From NCBI GenBank assembly GCA_964516845.1, contig CAZEXP010000004.1:1-64000 (forward strand): a stretch of 64,000 bases of DNA. Reading direction: 5' to 3'. The notes below the pieces were generated by a model that was given only the letters and a program-made list of their open reading frames with translations, was not told where the DNA came from and searched no databases. The translations under genes and the position numbers were made by a program. This stretch comes from JAPEKQ01 sp964516845. GTDB lineage: Bacteria; Joyebacterota; Joyebacteria; Joyebacterales; Joyebacteraceae. This document shows, one piece after another, positions 45,601 through 52,134 of the stretch. Every line of letters begins with the position of its first letter. Position 1 is the stretch's first letter.

Positions 45601-45783
45601 CTTGTACCCGAAGGCGACGAGCCGCGTTCCCGTTCGCTCAAGGATGAGGTTGGCGCGCTCGAGCGGAGCCGCATCCTCGAGGCGCTCGAGCGGACCGGAT
45701 GGAACAAGCAGCAGGCGGCCGAGCACCTCGGCCTCTCGCGGACCGGACTCATTGCCAAGATGAAGAAGTACGGGCTCGGATAG
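42685..45783 (+). CDS. TPR-GAF-sigma-54-type AAA+ activator with Fis HTH
   Basis: A 1032-aa regulator. Residues about 10-470 are TPR repeats (for example AYNNLGVLAKRSGDLHGALEYI), a probable protein-binding sensor. A GAF-like domain spans about 540-700. The AAA+ core (about 715-955) has Walker A GESGVGKE at 746, Walker B TLFLDEVGEM and the arginine-finger region FRRDLFYRL. A Fis-type HTH forms the last 45 residues. The sigma-54 contact loop, normally GAFTGA, reads GAFTDA (793-798). No receiver domain is present, so it is not a classical response regulator. A terminator follows. Confidence 0.9.
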   Translation: MSDERYDKRPERKALKAFERAIEARSGHEAAVAAVRLGGVYLESDSYSDALSYLKQAEVGELRTELTDPEAAALFVSIARCHLGLGDYNAARRYCEKLDDLNLAEDESNSWAEANVVLARVEVESGRYNEALRAAQKAYDVLRSLPDSPVLAEAGKALGVANAELGNIDAARDYFTDYLVTQKRLDNEAGLASAYNNLGVLAKRSGDLHGALEYIESALELDRKHGGTMSTADRLTNLGIILYKLSRWSEAEERLNEARELYTRIGATRGLVAAETALGNVYRIRREWGEARDVFERALATSQENGYLRAEALALEFLGHLEMDQGHAEHALRTLNRALGCAYRLASNSDVVSEVLRRRAETFQMLGRLDEAERDCSDGLKLTREIGDSLEEGAILRVLASICYAKGEKAAAEVLVNRAEDILRRMGESFELARTQLTDGIGLREASAGEEIPVDIIEARLSSAAAQFSRLGLPDWVARCELERAKALKTGGQPDRARRWYESARLKFEAAHDATGLAEIDAALRELDVALADAGVARRGRYALIAEGYRFLETTEPVPDDLHRFAVEIADGLSVDRLVVFHLLEGGSPMVATSVDRSGGGVVEVSRYVKTTLSRRGHSRPLVVTNGHSDDAFIPAGVGALALIPAEIGLEGGRTYLVYADRSRTDRSVAFTQSDVEFIGAAGRLLGLTHSRIGEALAWQTSGDEVDKLVDSASAVGMITRSPQMLGILATVEQLKDSQVPVLIRGESGVGKELIARAIHAGGRSASGRFVALNAGAIAPHLQESELFGHVKGAFTDADRDREGVIEAAADGTLFLDEVGEMSRELQVKLLRFLQSGEYRRVGESVTRKSNARVLSATNKDLREEVRQDGFRRDLFYRLCTVTIEIPPLRDRPEDVPALLEHFLEYYSKREGKRIAGFSREVKDFFIHHDWHENNVRELENEIRRGVALTRDGEVIGLDKLRPELRRRAEGGLVPEGDEPRSRSLKDEVGALERSRILEALERTGWNKQQAAEHLGLSRTGLIAKMKKYGLG

Positions 45784-45818
45784 CCCGATCGCCAGACAGA
45801 TGTGACAGCAGGTAGTTC

Positions 45819-45845
45819 AGGCCGGGTCAGATGATGCCCCGGCCT
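45819..45845 (+). terminator. Terminator after the TPR-AAA+ gene
   Basis: An 8-bp stem (AGGCCGGG with CCCGGCCT) and an 11-base loop followed by TTTGTC, 36 bases after the stop codon. Confidence 0.7.
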
Positions 45846-46329
45846 TTGTCATGCCCGGCCTCCGTGTCCCGGTGCGCGGCGCACTCTGTTCAGGTGCGCT
45901 TGGCACTCCCGCCGAAGCGTCAATATCCTGACAGGGCGTCGTAAACGTGACGGTTGGCTAAGTACCAGCTCAGCAACTGGTTAGCCGGAGCCCGGCTCGT
46001 CAGCGTCCGACCCGTGTCGCCCTGCACTCATAGTTCAGCTATATGACCAATCGTCGCTTATCGCTGGAATCCTGTAACTGTCTATGGGTGAAGGAGTTAT
46101 GGCTATGTGATTTTCCTCTCATTGAGGGCCTCAGAGCCGGGTTCTGGCACATCCCATGCCCTAATAGAAGTCAGCGCTTTGACAACGGGACTTCAAAATT
46201 GGAAGAGGATCGTGGTCATGAGTGGAAATAACAGGGGGGCGAGTCCGGTCGCTCTTTGACCCCTTCCTCTTCCATGCAGGCAGGCTCTCCGAGGCATCGG
46301 GGAGATAACATAGAACAGAGGGAGTAGCC

Positions 46330-46404
46330 ATGCCGAGTGCGGCGAGCATAAGGGTAATCGTTGTGATCCTGCTCATCGGAATAGCCTCGCCGTTCCTCGG
46401 CTGA
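46330..46404 (+). CDS. Possible 24-aa hydrophobic peptide
   Basis: A short frame with a good ribosome-binding site (AGAGGGAG five bases before ATG). It encodes a basic start and a hydrophobic core (IRVIVVILLIGIASPFLG). It could be a leader or membrane peptide. It rests only on the ribosome-binding site and hydrophobic pattern, so it is weakly supported. Confidence 0.25.
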   Translation: MPSAASIRVIVVILLIGIASPFLG

Positions 46405-46465
46405 TGACGAAACAGCTCCGAACTTCCTGGCACCATCGGAGCTGTCCAAGATAGAGGGCAGTACC

Positions 46466-46545
46466 GCAGCAGCAGAGAGCAGCAGAGGGCAGCAACGGCA
46501 GCAACGGCAGCAGCAAGGAGCAGCAACGGCAGCAACGGCAGCAGC
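46466..46545 (+). repeat. GCAGCA/GCAACG low-complexity tract
   Basis: About 80 bases made of irregular tandem units of GCAGCA and GCAACGGCA with AG-rich interruptions. Purine-rich slippage-type sequence; any reading frame through it is an artefact of the repeat. Confidence 0.7.
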
Positions 46546-46638
46546 GCGAAAGGTTCTCTCCACCCCGACCTCATCCAGTCCGGCAACCTTGGTCAGTTGT
46601 GAACATCTCTCCTCCCACGGATGGGGTCAGCCCACGAA

Positions 46639-46682
46639 GGCCGGCAGGTCACGATCACTCTTCCACGATCGACCTGCCGGCC
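46639..46682. other. Perfect 12-bp hairpin upstream of the peptide operon
   Basis: GGCCGGCAGGTC (46639-46650) pairs perfectly with GACCTGCCGGCC (46671-46682). The 20-base loop contains ACGATC twice. There is no T-run on either side, so it is either a weak terminator, a protein-binding dyad or a structured leader. Confidence 0.6.
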
Positions 46683-46691
46683 GCTCCGCAT

Positions 46692-46722
46692 TCTGGAACC
46701 GCGATTCTCCCTCTGGAACCGC
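46692..46722 (+). promoter_or_regulatory. Pair of 11-base direct repeats (TCTGGAACCGC)
   Basis: TCTGGAACCGC occurs at 46692-46702 and 46712-46722, 20 bases start to start (about two helical turns). That spacing would suit two regulator dimers on one face of the DNA. It lies about 260 bases before the maturase start. Confidence 0.4.
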
Positions 46723-46980
46723 CATCAGGACCTGCCGCGAGCATGATCCCGTGACATGACTCATACATTCGTTCGTCTCAGCGGCTGTCAGCAGAGTTGA
46801 CAGCCATCTCCCCAGGAGGGCGTCGCTCGCGCGGCGCCCTCGTCTGTTTGTGCCCCGTCTCGGGCGTCACACGCACGTGGTCGGAACTTCGTCCGAGTGT
46901 GGCCAGGCGCTTGCTTCAGTCAGAGCGGTCACCGCTGTGCCCGATCGACCCCGGCTCCATCCCCGACGAGACCACACGAC

Positions 46981-49596
46981 GTGACCCATTCCACATCGCG
47001 CGCGACCCACGCACTGCGACGGTCCGCGGGCACGAACGTTCCGTGCGATCCGCTCGCGCTCCGCGAGGAACTCCGGGTGGTCGCCTCCGGCTTCTCCGCA
47101 AGACTTGCGAACGCGGGCATCCACACCGGCCTTCCGCCGGACCGTGGCGCCGGGCCGACGAACCTCGCACTGACGCTGCCGTTCTATCTGGCTGAAGCGG
47201 TGTCGATGCCGGACGCACGCGCGGCCTGTCGGACCATGGCGCTGGCGAATGCGTTCGGCGCCGCGCACTTCCTTGCGCAAGACGACGTCGTTGACGCGGA
47301 GTCCGCGCTGACACCGGCCGTTTGTCGCCTCTCAGACACATGCCTGTCCGTGTTCACGAGGGAGTATGCGCGGTTGGTCGGCGACCGGCGCGAGTTCTGG
47401 GAGCACTTCGATCGCTACATGGATGAGTACTTCACGAGTCTGCAACGCGAGCGGTCAAGCGATCAGCTCGCGGTCGAGGACGTGCTCGCCACTGCGGGAA
47501 GGAAGCTCTCGCCGCTGAAGGTGACGGCTGCGGCGGTGTGCCTGCTGGGGTCCGGGGCGGGAAGATGCGGAGCGGTGCCGGGGAACGGCGTGAGATCACC
47601 GGGCACGGATGCGGGCGAGAGCCTCGACATGCGTGAGACGCTCCGGGAGATGGAGCGGACGATAGAGTCGTACCACGCCGCCTATCAGCTGGCTGACGAT
47701 CTCGCGGATCTCAGGAGTGATCTCGAAAATCGGCGTCCGTCGGCTGCGGTCCGGATCGTCGCGGCCGCCGCAGGTCGTTCCGACACCTCCGATGTGGGAG
47801 GGTGGAACGAACTTCTGATGCTCGCGGTCCGGCACGGAGGGCTCCGGCTTGTGCTCGAGGAGATGGTTAGCCGGTATCGGGCCGCCGCCGCGTCCGCGGA
47901 CAGGTACGGCGCGACGGCTCTCGCCGGGCATCTCCGAGAGCTTGCAGCAAGGGCGCAGACCGAGAACGCGTGGCTGATGCGGCGAATCCGGGCGTGCGTT
48001 GGTCTGGCGCCGGAGCCGGGGAGGTTCACGGTCGCTCGGGCCTCCCGGGCTTCGCGCCGACTCCACCGCTTCCGTGTCCACGGGGACTGCTTCGTGTTTG
48101 ATCCCGGCTCCGGGCTGTTCTTCGAGGCCGATGCCGCGGCATATGACGCCATTGAGTGGTTGGGCGACGGCGGGGGAAACGCCGGCCGGGCCGTTCTCGA
48201 GATGAATCACGGAGCTCCGGTGATCGAGACGGCCGTGACCGAACTTGCGGCGCTCGAATCGGCGACCGACGAGCGTGAGCTCACGGAGCCGCTGACCTCC
48301 GCGACGGGCGCGCCGCGGCCGGGGGACGCGACGTCCCTCACGTCGCTCGCGCTCAACATCAGCGCCGAGTGCAACCTGGCGTGCGACTACTGCTATCTCT
48401 CGGGTGGACGGGCCGACACGGTGGACGGAGGGGCGTCGGGTCGTGACGTGGGGCGGCTCCGCGAGGGCGAACGCACGATGTCGGAGGACGTGGCGCGGCG
48501 CGCGACGGATCTGCTCGTGCACGAGGCGTTCGGTGAACGGCGCGTCTCGCTCGTTCTCTTCGGGGGAGAGCCGCTTCTCGCGCGCGAGCAGATAGGCTCC
48601 GTCGTTGAGTATGCGCGCGGCCGGGCGGCGGCGTGCGGCATGAGCCTCAGCGTGCACATGACGACCAACGGCACGCTGCTCAGCCCGTCGGTGGCCGCGG
48701 AACTCGATCGACTCGGCGTCTCGGTACTCGTGAGCATCGACGGTCGGCGCAGCGAGCATGACGCGCACAGGTGCTATCCGGATGGACACGGCTCGTACGA
48801 CGACGTGGCGTCGAATCTGAGCCGTCTGCCGAGCGGGATGCGAACCGGTGTGCGCGTGACCCTGACCGAGGACTCCGGACCGATGGGCGAGATCGTCGAT
48901 CATCTGGCGCGTCTCGGAGCTTCCGTCGTTCATCTCTCGCCGGAGAGCGGCAACGGGATGAGCGAGGCGTTCACGGAGCGGCTCGGGCGGGAGTTCGCGG
49001 AGCTTGCCGCGGCCGAACGTGACAGGCTGATCGCGGGTGGCGCGCCGCTCGTGGGGAACTTCATCGACCCCATGGTCACGCTCGAAACGGGACGGCGCCG
49101 AGCGCTTCCCTGCGGCGCCGGTACGCGGTACCTCTGCGTCGCCACCGACGGGACGCTGTCGTTCTGTCACCGGTTCGCGAGTGATTCGGCGTACGACGTC
49201 GGTCATGTGGCCACGGGCGTCGACCGCGCGAAGCTCTTCCGTGTCCGGGAGCGGTTCGCGACGGCGACGAAGGATTGCGAGACGTGTTGGGCGTTTCCGC
49301 TCTGCGGTGGCCCCTGCTATCACGACGTCGGACCGGGTGGTGAACCGGTCGGCCCGCGGTCGCCGCGGTGCATGCTCAGGCGGCGGTGTCTGGAGATCGC
49401 GATGTGGCTCTACGCTTCGCTCCCCGAGGACGCGCGTGTGAGATTGCGGAGCAGCGGCCTGCGGTCGGGGACGCGTGGGGCGTTGGGAGAAGCGGAAGCG
49501 GAGGACGAGATGGATTCGGTCGACGGGCCGATGAGTGAAGGACCGGGTGTCGGGGATAGTGTGGAGAGGATCGTGGAAGAAGGGGAGGCGGCGTGA
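46981..49596 (+). CDS. Radical SAM/SPASM peptide maturase fused to an isoprenoid-synthase-fold domain
   Basis: An 871-aa protein from GTG 46981 (start uncertain; the frame is open to 46897). Residues about 20-340 look like an all-helical class I isoprenoid synthase: first Asp-rich motif QDDVVD (D101-D105) and second YQLADDLADLRSD (D239-D243). Residues about 360-430 are the N-terminal segment common in thioether-forming maturases (VHGDCFVFDPGSGLFFEAD). The radical SAM cluster is CNLACDYC (C464, C468, C471). The SPASM domain has C711, C719, C729 and the canonical C766-x2-C769-x5-C775-x3-C779 plus C797, enough for two auxiliary 4Fe-4S clusters. Predicted to install Cys-to-Asp thioethers in the two peptides encoded next. 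The stop overlaps the first peptide's start. Confidence 0.88.
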   Translation: MTHSTSRATHALRRSAGTNVPCDPLALREELRVVASGFSARLANAGIHTGLPPDRGAGPTNLALTLPFYLAEAVSMPDARAACRTMALANAFGAAHFLAQDDVVDAESALTPAVCRLSDTCLSVFTREYARLVGDRREFWEHFDRYMDEYFTSLQRERSSDQLAVEDVLATAGRKLSPLKVTAAAVCLLGSGAGRCGAVPGNGVRSPGTDAGESLDMRETLREMERTIESYHAAYQLADDLADLRSDLENRRPSAAVRIVAAAAGRSDTSDVGGWNELLMLAVRHGGLRLVLEEMVSRYRAAAASADRYGATALAGHLRELAARAQTENAWLMRRIRACVGLAPEPGRFTVARASRASRRLHRFRVHGDCFVFDPGSGLFFEADAAAYDAIEWLGDGGGNAGRAVLEMNHGAPVIETAVTELAALESATDERELTEPLTSATGAPRPGDATSLTSLALNISAECNLACDYCYLSGGRADTVDGGASGRDVGRLREGERTMSEDVARRATDLLVHEAFGERRVSLVLFGGEPLLAREQIGSVVEYARGRAAACGMSLSVHMTTNGTLLSPSVAAELDRLGVSVLVSIDGRRSEHDAHRCYPDGHGSYDDVASNLSRLPSGMRTGVRVTLTEDSGPMGEIVDHLARLGASVVHLSPESGNGMSEAFTERLGREFAELAAAERDRLIAGGAPLVGNFIDPMVTLETGRRRALPCGAGTRYLCVATDGTLSFCHRFASDSAYDVGHVATGVDRAKLFRVRERFATATKDCETCWAFPLCGGPCYHDVGPGGEPVGPRSPRCMLRRRCLEIAMWLYASLPEDARVRLRSSGLRSGTRGALGEAEAEDEMDSVDGPMSEGPGVGDSVERIVEEGEAA

Positions 49597-49763
49597 CACA
49601 TCTCAGGTTGGCGAACGGCGGGCCCAAGCACCCGCGCGACACGGAGGACAGCGAGCTGTGCTTCGTGGACTACTCGCACTGTCCCTCATCGGATCTGTGC
49701 TGGGTGCTCGATCTCGCGTGTGGGTGTCAGAATACGGACAACTGCATCGTCGACACGAGCTAG
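49593..49763 (+). CDS. Cys/Asp-rich precursor peptide 1
   Basis: A 56-aa peptide. It starts with GTG inside the maturase stop (GTGA overlap), preceded by AGGGGAGG. The leader-like part MTHLRLANG is followed by a Cys-rich core with C23, C30, C36, C43, C45 and C51. Several Cys are spaced from Asp as CX3D (C30/D34, C36/D40, C45/D49) or CX2D (C23/D26, C51/D54). The core contains one Trp, W37, next to C36. CX3D spacing is that of Cys-Asp thioether ranthipeptides; a small quinohemoprotein-like subunit is the alternative. There is no signal peptide, so export would need the ABC transporter downstream. Confidence 0.85.
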   Translation: MTHLRLANGGPKHPRDTEDSELCFVDYSHCPSSDLCWVLDLACGCQNTDNCIVDTS

Positions 49764-49797
49764 CACGTGTCGCATGCGGAGCGGCTGGGGACAGGCT

Positions 49798-49841
49798 GAT
49801 GTGCGCCGGATGGCGCGAGGTGATGTGCGCCGGATGGCGCG
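49798..49841 (+). repeat. Two tandem 21-base hairpin repeats between the precursor genes
   Basis: An identical 21-base unit occurs at 49798-49818 and 49821-49841 (23-base period). Each contains GCGCC-GGAT-GGCGC, a 5-bp stem with a 4-base loop. Lying between the two peptide genes just before a strong ribosome-binding site, they may be mRNA processing or stabilising elements. Confidence 0.75.
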
Positions 49842-49854
49842 GAAGGAGGGATCC

Positions 49855-50022
49855 ATGAAGCATCTTCGAGTGGCGAACGGGACGACCGAGACGGCGGGCG
49901 CGACGCCCGCGTCGCTCCTCTGCTACATCTTCATTGACTGGGGCAGCTGTGGGACGATCGACCAGTGTGGATTCGACTTCGGCAACTGCGGCACGAGGGA
50001 CGTCTGCCTTGTCGACTACTAG
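49855..50022 (+). CDS. Cys/Asp-rich precursor peptide 2
   Basis: A 55-aa peptide starting with ATG after GGAAGGAGGG. It is homologous to peptide 1: leader MKHLRVANG, and core Cys at 23, 32, 38, 45 and 51. CX3D pairs are C32/D36 and C45/D49; CX2D pairs are C38/D41 and C51/D54. C23, C45, D49, C51 and D54 are at the same positions as in peptide 1, and both end C(I/L)VD plus one or two residues. The body between is otherwise diverged, as expected for RiPP precursors under a shared maturase. No signal peptide. Confidence 0.85.
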   Translation: MKHLRVANGTTETAGATPASLLCYIFIDWGSCGTIDQCGFDFGNCGTRDVCLVDY

Positions 50023-50026
50023 CAGG

Positions 50027-51469
50027 ATGATCGTGTGCGCGGTGGCGTTCCTCGTCACCGGGCGCGGCATGGTCGCGCGAGCGAGTGAGATGTCCGGAGT
50101 CGGGGGGCGTCCATCGGCCATCGAGCGACCGGCGGCGGAGCATGAGCTGCTCTGGCGCGCTCCTCTTGTCAGGCCGGACATCTACTCCATCGCCCTCAAC
50201 GCAGTCGATCTCGGAGCGATCGGTTTCGGCGCCGGCGGTTCCGATGTCGTCGATCCCGCGTGCCGGGGCCGAGAGGTCTCGACGGGGCTGCTCGTGGCTG
50301 TCGAGAGTCGGACGGCCGGTCCGCTGGTGGAACTCAGGGACGCGGCGGGCGGGGAGCTTCTCTGGCGTCGCCTGCCCGGTGGTGTGGTGGGCGGGTCCCT
50401 GTTCGCCGGTCTGAGTGAACTGCCCGAATGCGTCGTGGCGGCCGGGAGCACGCTCATGTTCCTGGAGGGGGACGGGCCGGCGATCGCGTCGGCCCGCCTG
50501 CCGGGGCTTCTCAGATCGGCGGCGGTCGGCGGGAATCGCGCGTGCGCGTGCGTCGGCCGTCCGCGATCGGGATTCGCGGACAGCCTCGTGCTCTTCGAGC
50601 GCCGTCCCGGGTTCGGCGCGGTCGGGTCGTCGCTGGTCCCGGCGTGGTCGAGGGCGTTGGATGATCGCAACGAGAGCTTTGATGATGGGTTCTCGCGTCC
50701 GGTCTTCGGGGACACGGACGGAGACGGTCGAGACGAGCTGCTCGTGATCGAACGGATGAACGAGGTGGTGTGTCGTGCTGAGGAAGGCAACGAACGCTGG
50801 CGGGTCACCCTCGGTGAGAAGAGCCGCTTCAAGCCGATCGGAGTCGTGAGCGCGAAACCGGTCGTCGCGGATGTGACCGGTGACGGCATTCCTGACGTTG
50901 TTGTCGGGTGCTTCGCGGGCGCAGTTGTCGTTCTCGATGGCGAACTCGGGGAGGAGATCGCGCGGCTCCAGTTCGGCACGGAGGCGCACGAGGAGCATAT
51001 GAAGGGCCGCCGTCTGTCTGCCTTCATTCGCGATGCGCTCGCAAGCACCGGTGAACCGATCGGTGAGATACTGTCGGTGGATCTCGACGGCTCGGCGGGC
51101 AAGGAACTCGTGTTCGGCTGCAGCGACGGGTATGTCTATGCCGTCAGCCCACGGACCGGCGCGAGGCTCTGGCGACTTCGTCCGGGGCGAGACGTCTACG
51201 ACCGCCCGGTCGCAGACCCGCGGGATGCGGGGCGGCTTGTTCTGTGGGATGAAGAGCGTGTGCATGTGCTCGACGCGACCACGGGAGTGGAGCTCGCGAC
51301 ACTCTCTCTCCCCTCCATTGCGACGGCCGCCGTGCTCTGCTGGAGCGATGACGACGTCACGGTCGCGACGGCGGACGGACTGGCCGGGAATCTCGAAGTG
51401 TGGAGGATCGCCGTGCCTCGGGCCGCTCCGCGTGCGGCCGAAGCGCCCCACACAACGACTCCGGAGTGA
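50027..51469 (+). CDS. Secreted FG-GAP/PQQ-like beta-propeller protein
   Basis: A 480-aa protein with a short signal peptide (about residues 1-19, VCAVAFLV core). Its repeated beta-propeller blades carry calcium-binding FG-GAP-type motifs (GDTDGDGRDELLVIE at about 225-240 and DVTGDGIPDVVVG at about 283-295) and PQQ-like blades (YVYAVSPRTGARLWRL). It starts four bases after peptide 2. By analogy with the beta-propeller subunit of quinohemoprotein amine dehydrogenase it could be the extracytoplasmic partner of the matured peptides. No redox-cofactor ligand could be assigned. Confidence 0.78.
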   Translation: MIVCAVAFLVTGRGMVARASEMSGVGGRPSAIERPAAEHELLWRAPLVRPDIYSIALNAVDLGAIGFGAGGSDVVDPACRGREVSTGLLVAVESRTAGPLVELRDAAGGELLWRRLPGGVVGGSLFAGLSELPECVVAAGSTLMFLEGDGPAIASARLPGLLRSAAVGGNRACACVGRPRSGFADSLVLFERRPGFGAVGSSLVPAWSRALDDRNESFDDGFSRPVFGDTDGDGRDELLVIERMNEVVCRAEEGNERWRVTLGEKSRFKPIGVVSAKPVVADVTGDGIPDVVVGCFAGAVVVLDGELGEEIARLQFGTEAHEEHMKGRRLSAFIRDALASTGEPIGEILSVDLDGSAGKELVFGCSDGYVYAVSPRTGARLWRLRPGRDVYDRPVADPRDAGRLVLWDEERVHVLDATTGVELATLSLPSIATAAVLCWSDDDVTVATADGLAGNLEVWRIAVPRAAPRAAEAPHTTTPE

Positions 51470-51474
51470 GGACG

Positions 51475-52134
51475 ATGTCCGACGCGCATGCTCCGGTTCT
51501 GGAGTTTCGAGATGTCTCCCGAGCCTTCGGGAGAGGCGGGCGTCGTCGAGTTGTTCTCGATTCGATGGACATGTGCGTTGCCGGAGGCTCGTGCGTCGTG
51601 CTCGTCGGTCCGAACGGCTCCGGCAAGAGCACGGCGCTGCGGATCGCGGCGGGCCTCCTCGAGCCCACGTCGGGATGCGTGACCCCGGTCGCCCGTCGAC
51701 CGGGAGTTGCGCTCGGCGCGGAGCGATCCTTCTACCTCCGTCTCAGCGTCAGACGCAACCTGGAGTTTTTCGCCCACGTCGCGGGCGTCTCGGCGCGGCG
51801 GTCGCGAGCGGTCGTCGCCGACGTCGCCGGGGAGCTTGGGCTGGAGCGGCGTCTTGACGTCGTCGTCGCCGAACTGTCGCGTGGCGCACGGTCGCTTCTC
51901 GGGCTCGCGCGGGCTCTGATCGCCGAGCCGCGGTTACTCGTTCTTGACGAGCCGCTGAGCGGAGTCGACGCCTTCGGGAGGGTGCGTGCGCATGCGGCGC
52001 TCGCGTCGAGGATGTCGCTGGGCGTCGGTGTCCTCATGAGCGGACACAGTGTGGAGGAGGGGAGCGAGTGGGGGGTCGTGCTGACGTACTCACAGCGGGG
52101 ATCGGGTGGTTGCAGCTTCCTGCCGCATTCCTGA
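51475..52134 (+). CDS. ABC transporter ATP-binding protein
   Basis: A 219-aa ATPase with Walker A GPNGSGKST (about residues 44-52) and Walker B LLVLDEPLSGVD (about 156-167). The signature motif is degenerate, LSRGA instead of LSGGQ. It follows the propeller gene by five bases (GAGTGAGG site) and overlaps the permease gene. It probably energises export of the modified peptides or of something else made by this operon. Confidence 0.88.
   Translation: MSDAHAPVLEFRDVSRAFGRGGRRRVVLDSMDMCVAGGSCVVLVGPNGSGKSTALRIAAGLLEPTSGCVTPVARRPGVALGAERSFYLRLSVRRNLEFFAHVAGVSARRSRAVVADVAGELGLERRLDVVVAELSRGARSLLGLARALIAEPRLLVLDEPLSGVDAFGRVRAHAALASRMSLGVGVLMSGHSVEEGSEWGVVLTYSQRGSGGCSFLPHS

Larger units (their letters stand above)
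45846..46980 (+). other. 1.1-kb intergenic region of atypical composition upstream of the peptide operon
   Basis: No convincing protein gene of normal size. The part about 45950-46420 is visibly less GC-rich than the rest of the window. Farther on come a CAG-rich low-complexity tract, a perfect hairpin and a pair of direct repeats, listed separately. A short open frame at 46043-46231 lacks a ribosome-binding site. The region could carry the promoter and leader of the operon or be the scar of an insertion. Confidence 0.5.

Noticed and set aside
42667..45726. A 1019-codon open frame on the minus strand
   Set aside because: Exactly antisense to the TPR-AAA+ regulator, with composition typical of mirrored GC-rich codons and no motif.
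46145..46159. TGGCAC-N5-ATGC resembling a sigma-54 promoter
   Set aside because: The -12 element departs from TTGC and no activator site or clear gene follows; chance match is likely.
46043..46231. A 62-codon plus-strand frame in the atypical intergenic region
   Set aside because: No ribosome-binding site, no recognisable features, and random-looking residue use.
46161..46586. A minus-strand frame with Leu/Ala-rich stretches resembling a membrane protein
   Set aside because: The hydrophobic run is the translation of the GCAGCA/GCAACG repeat tract, and there is no ribosome-binding site.
47596..49599. A 667-codon minus-strand frame opposite the maturase
   Set aside because: The plus strand carries clear radical SAM and SPASM Cys motifs; the minus frame shows nothing recognisable.
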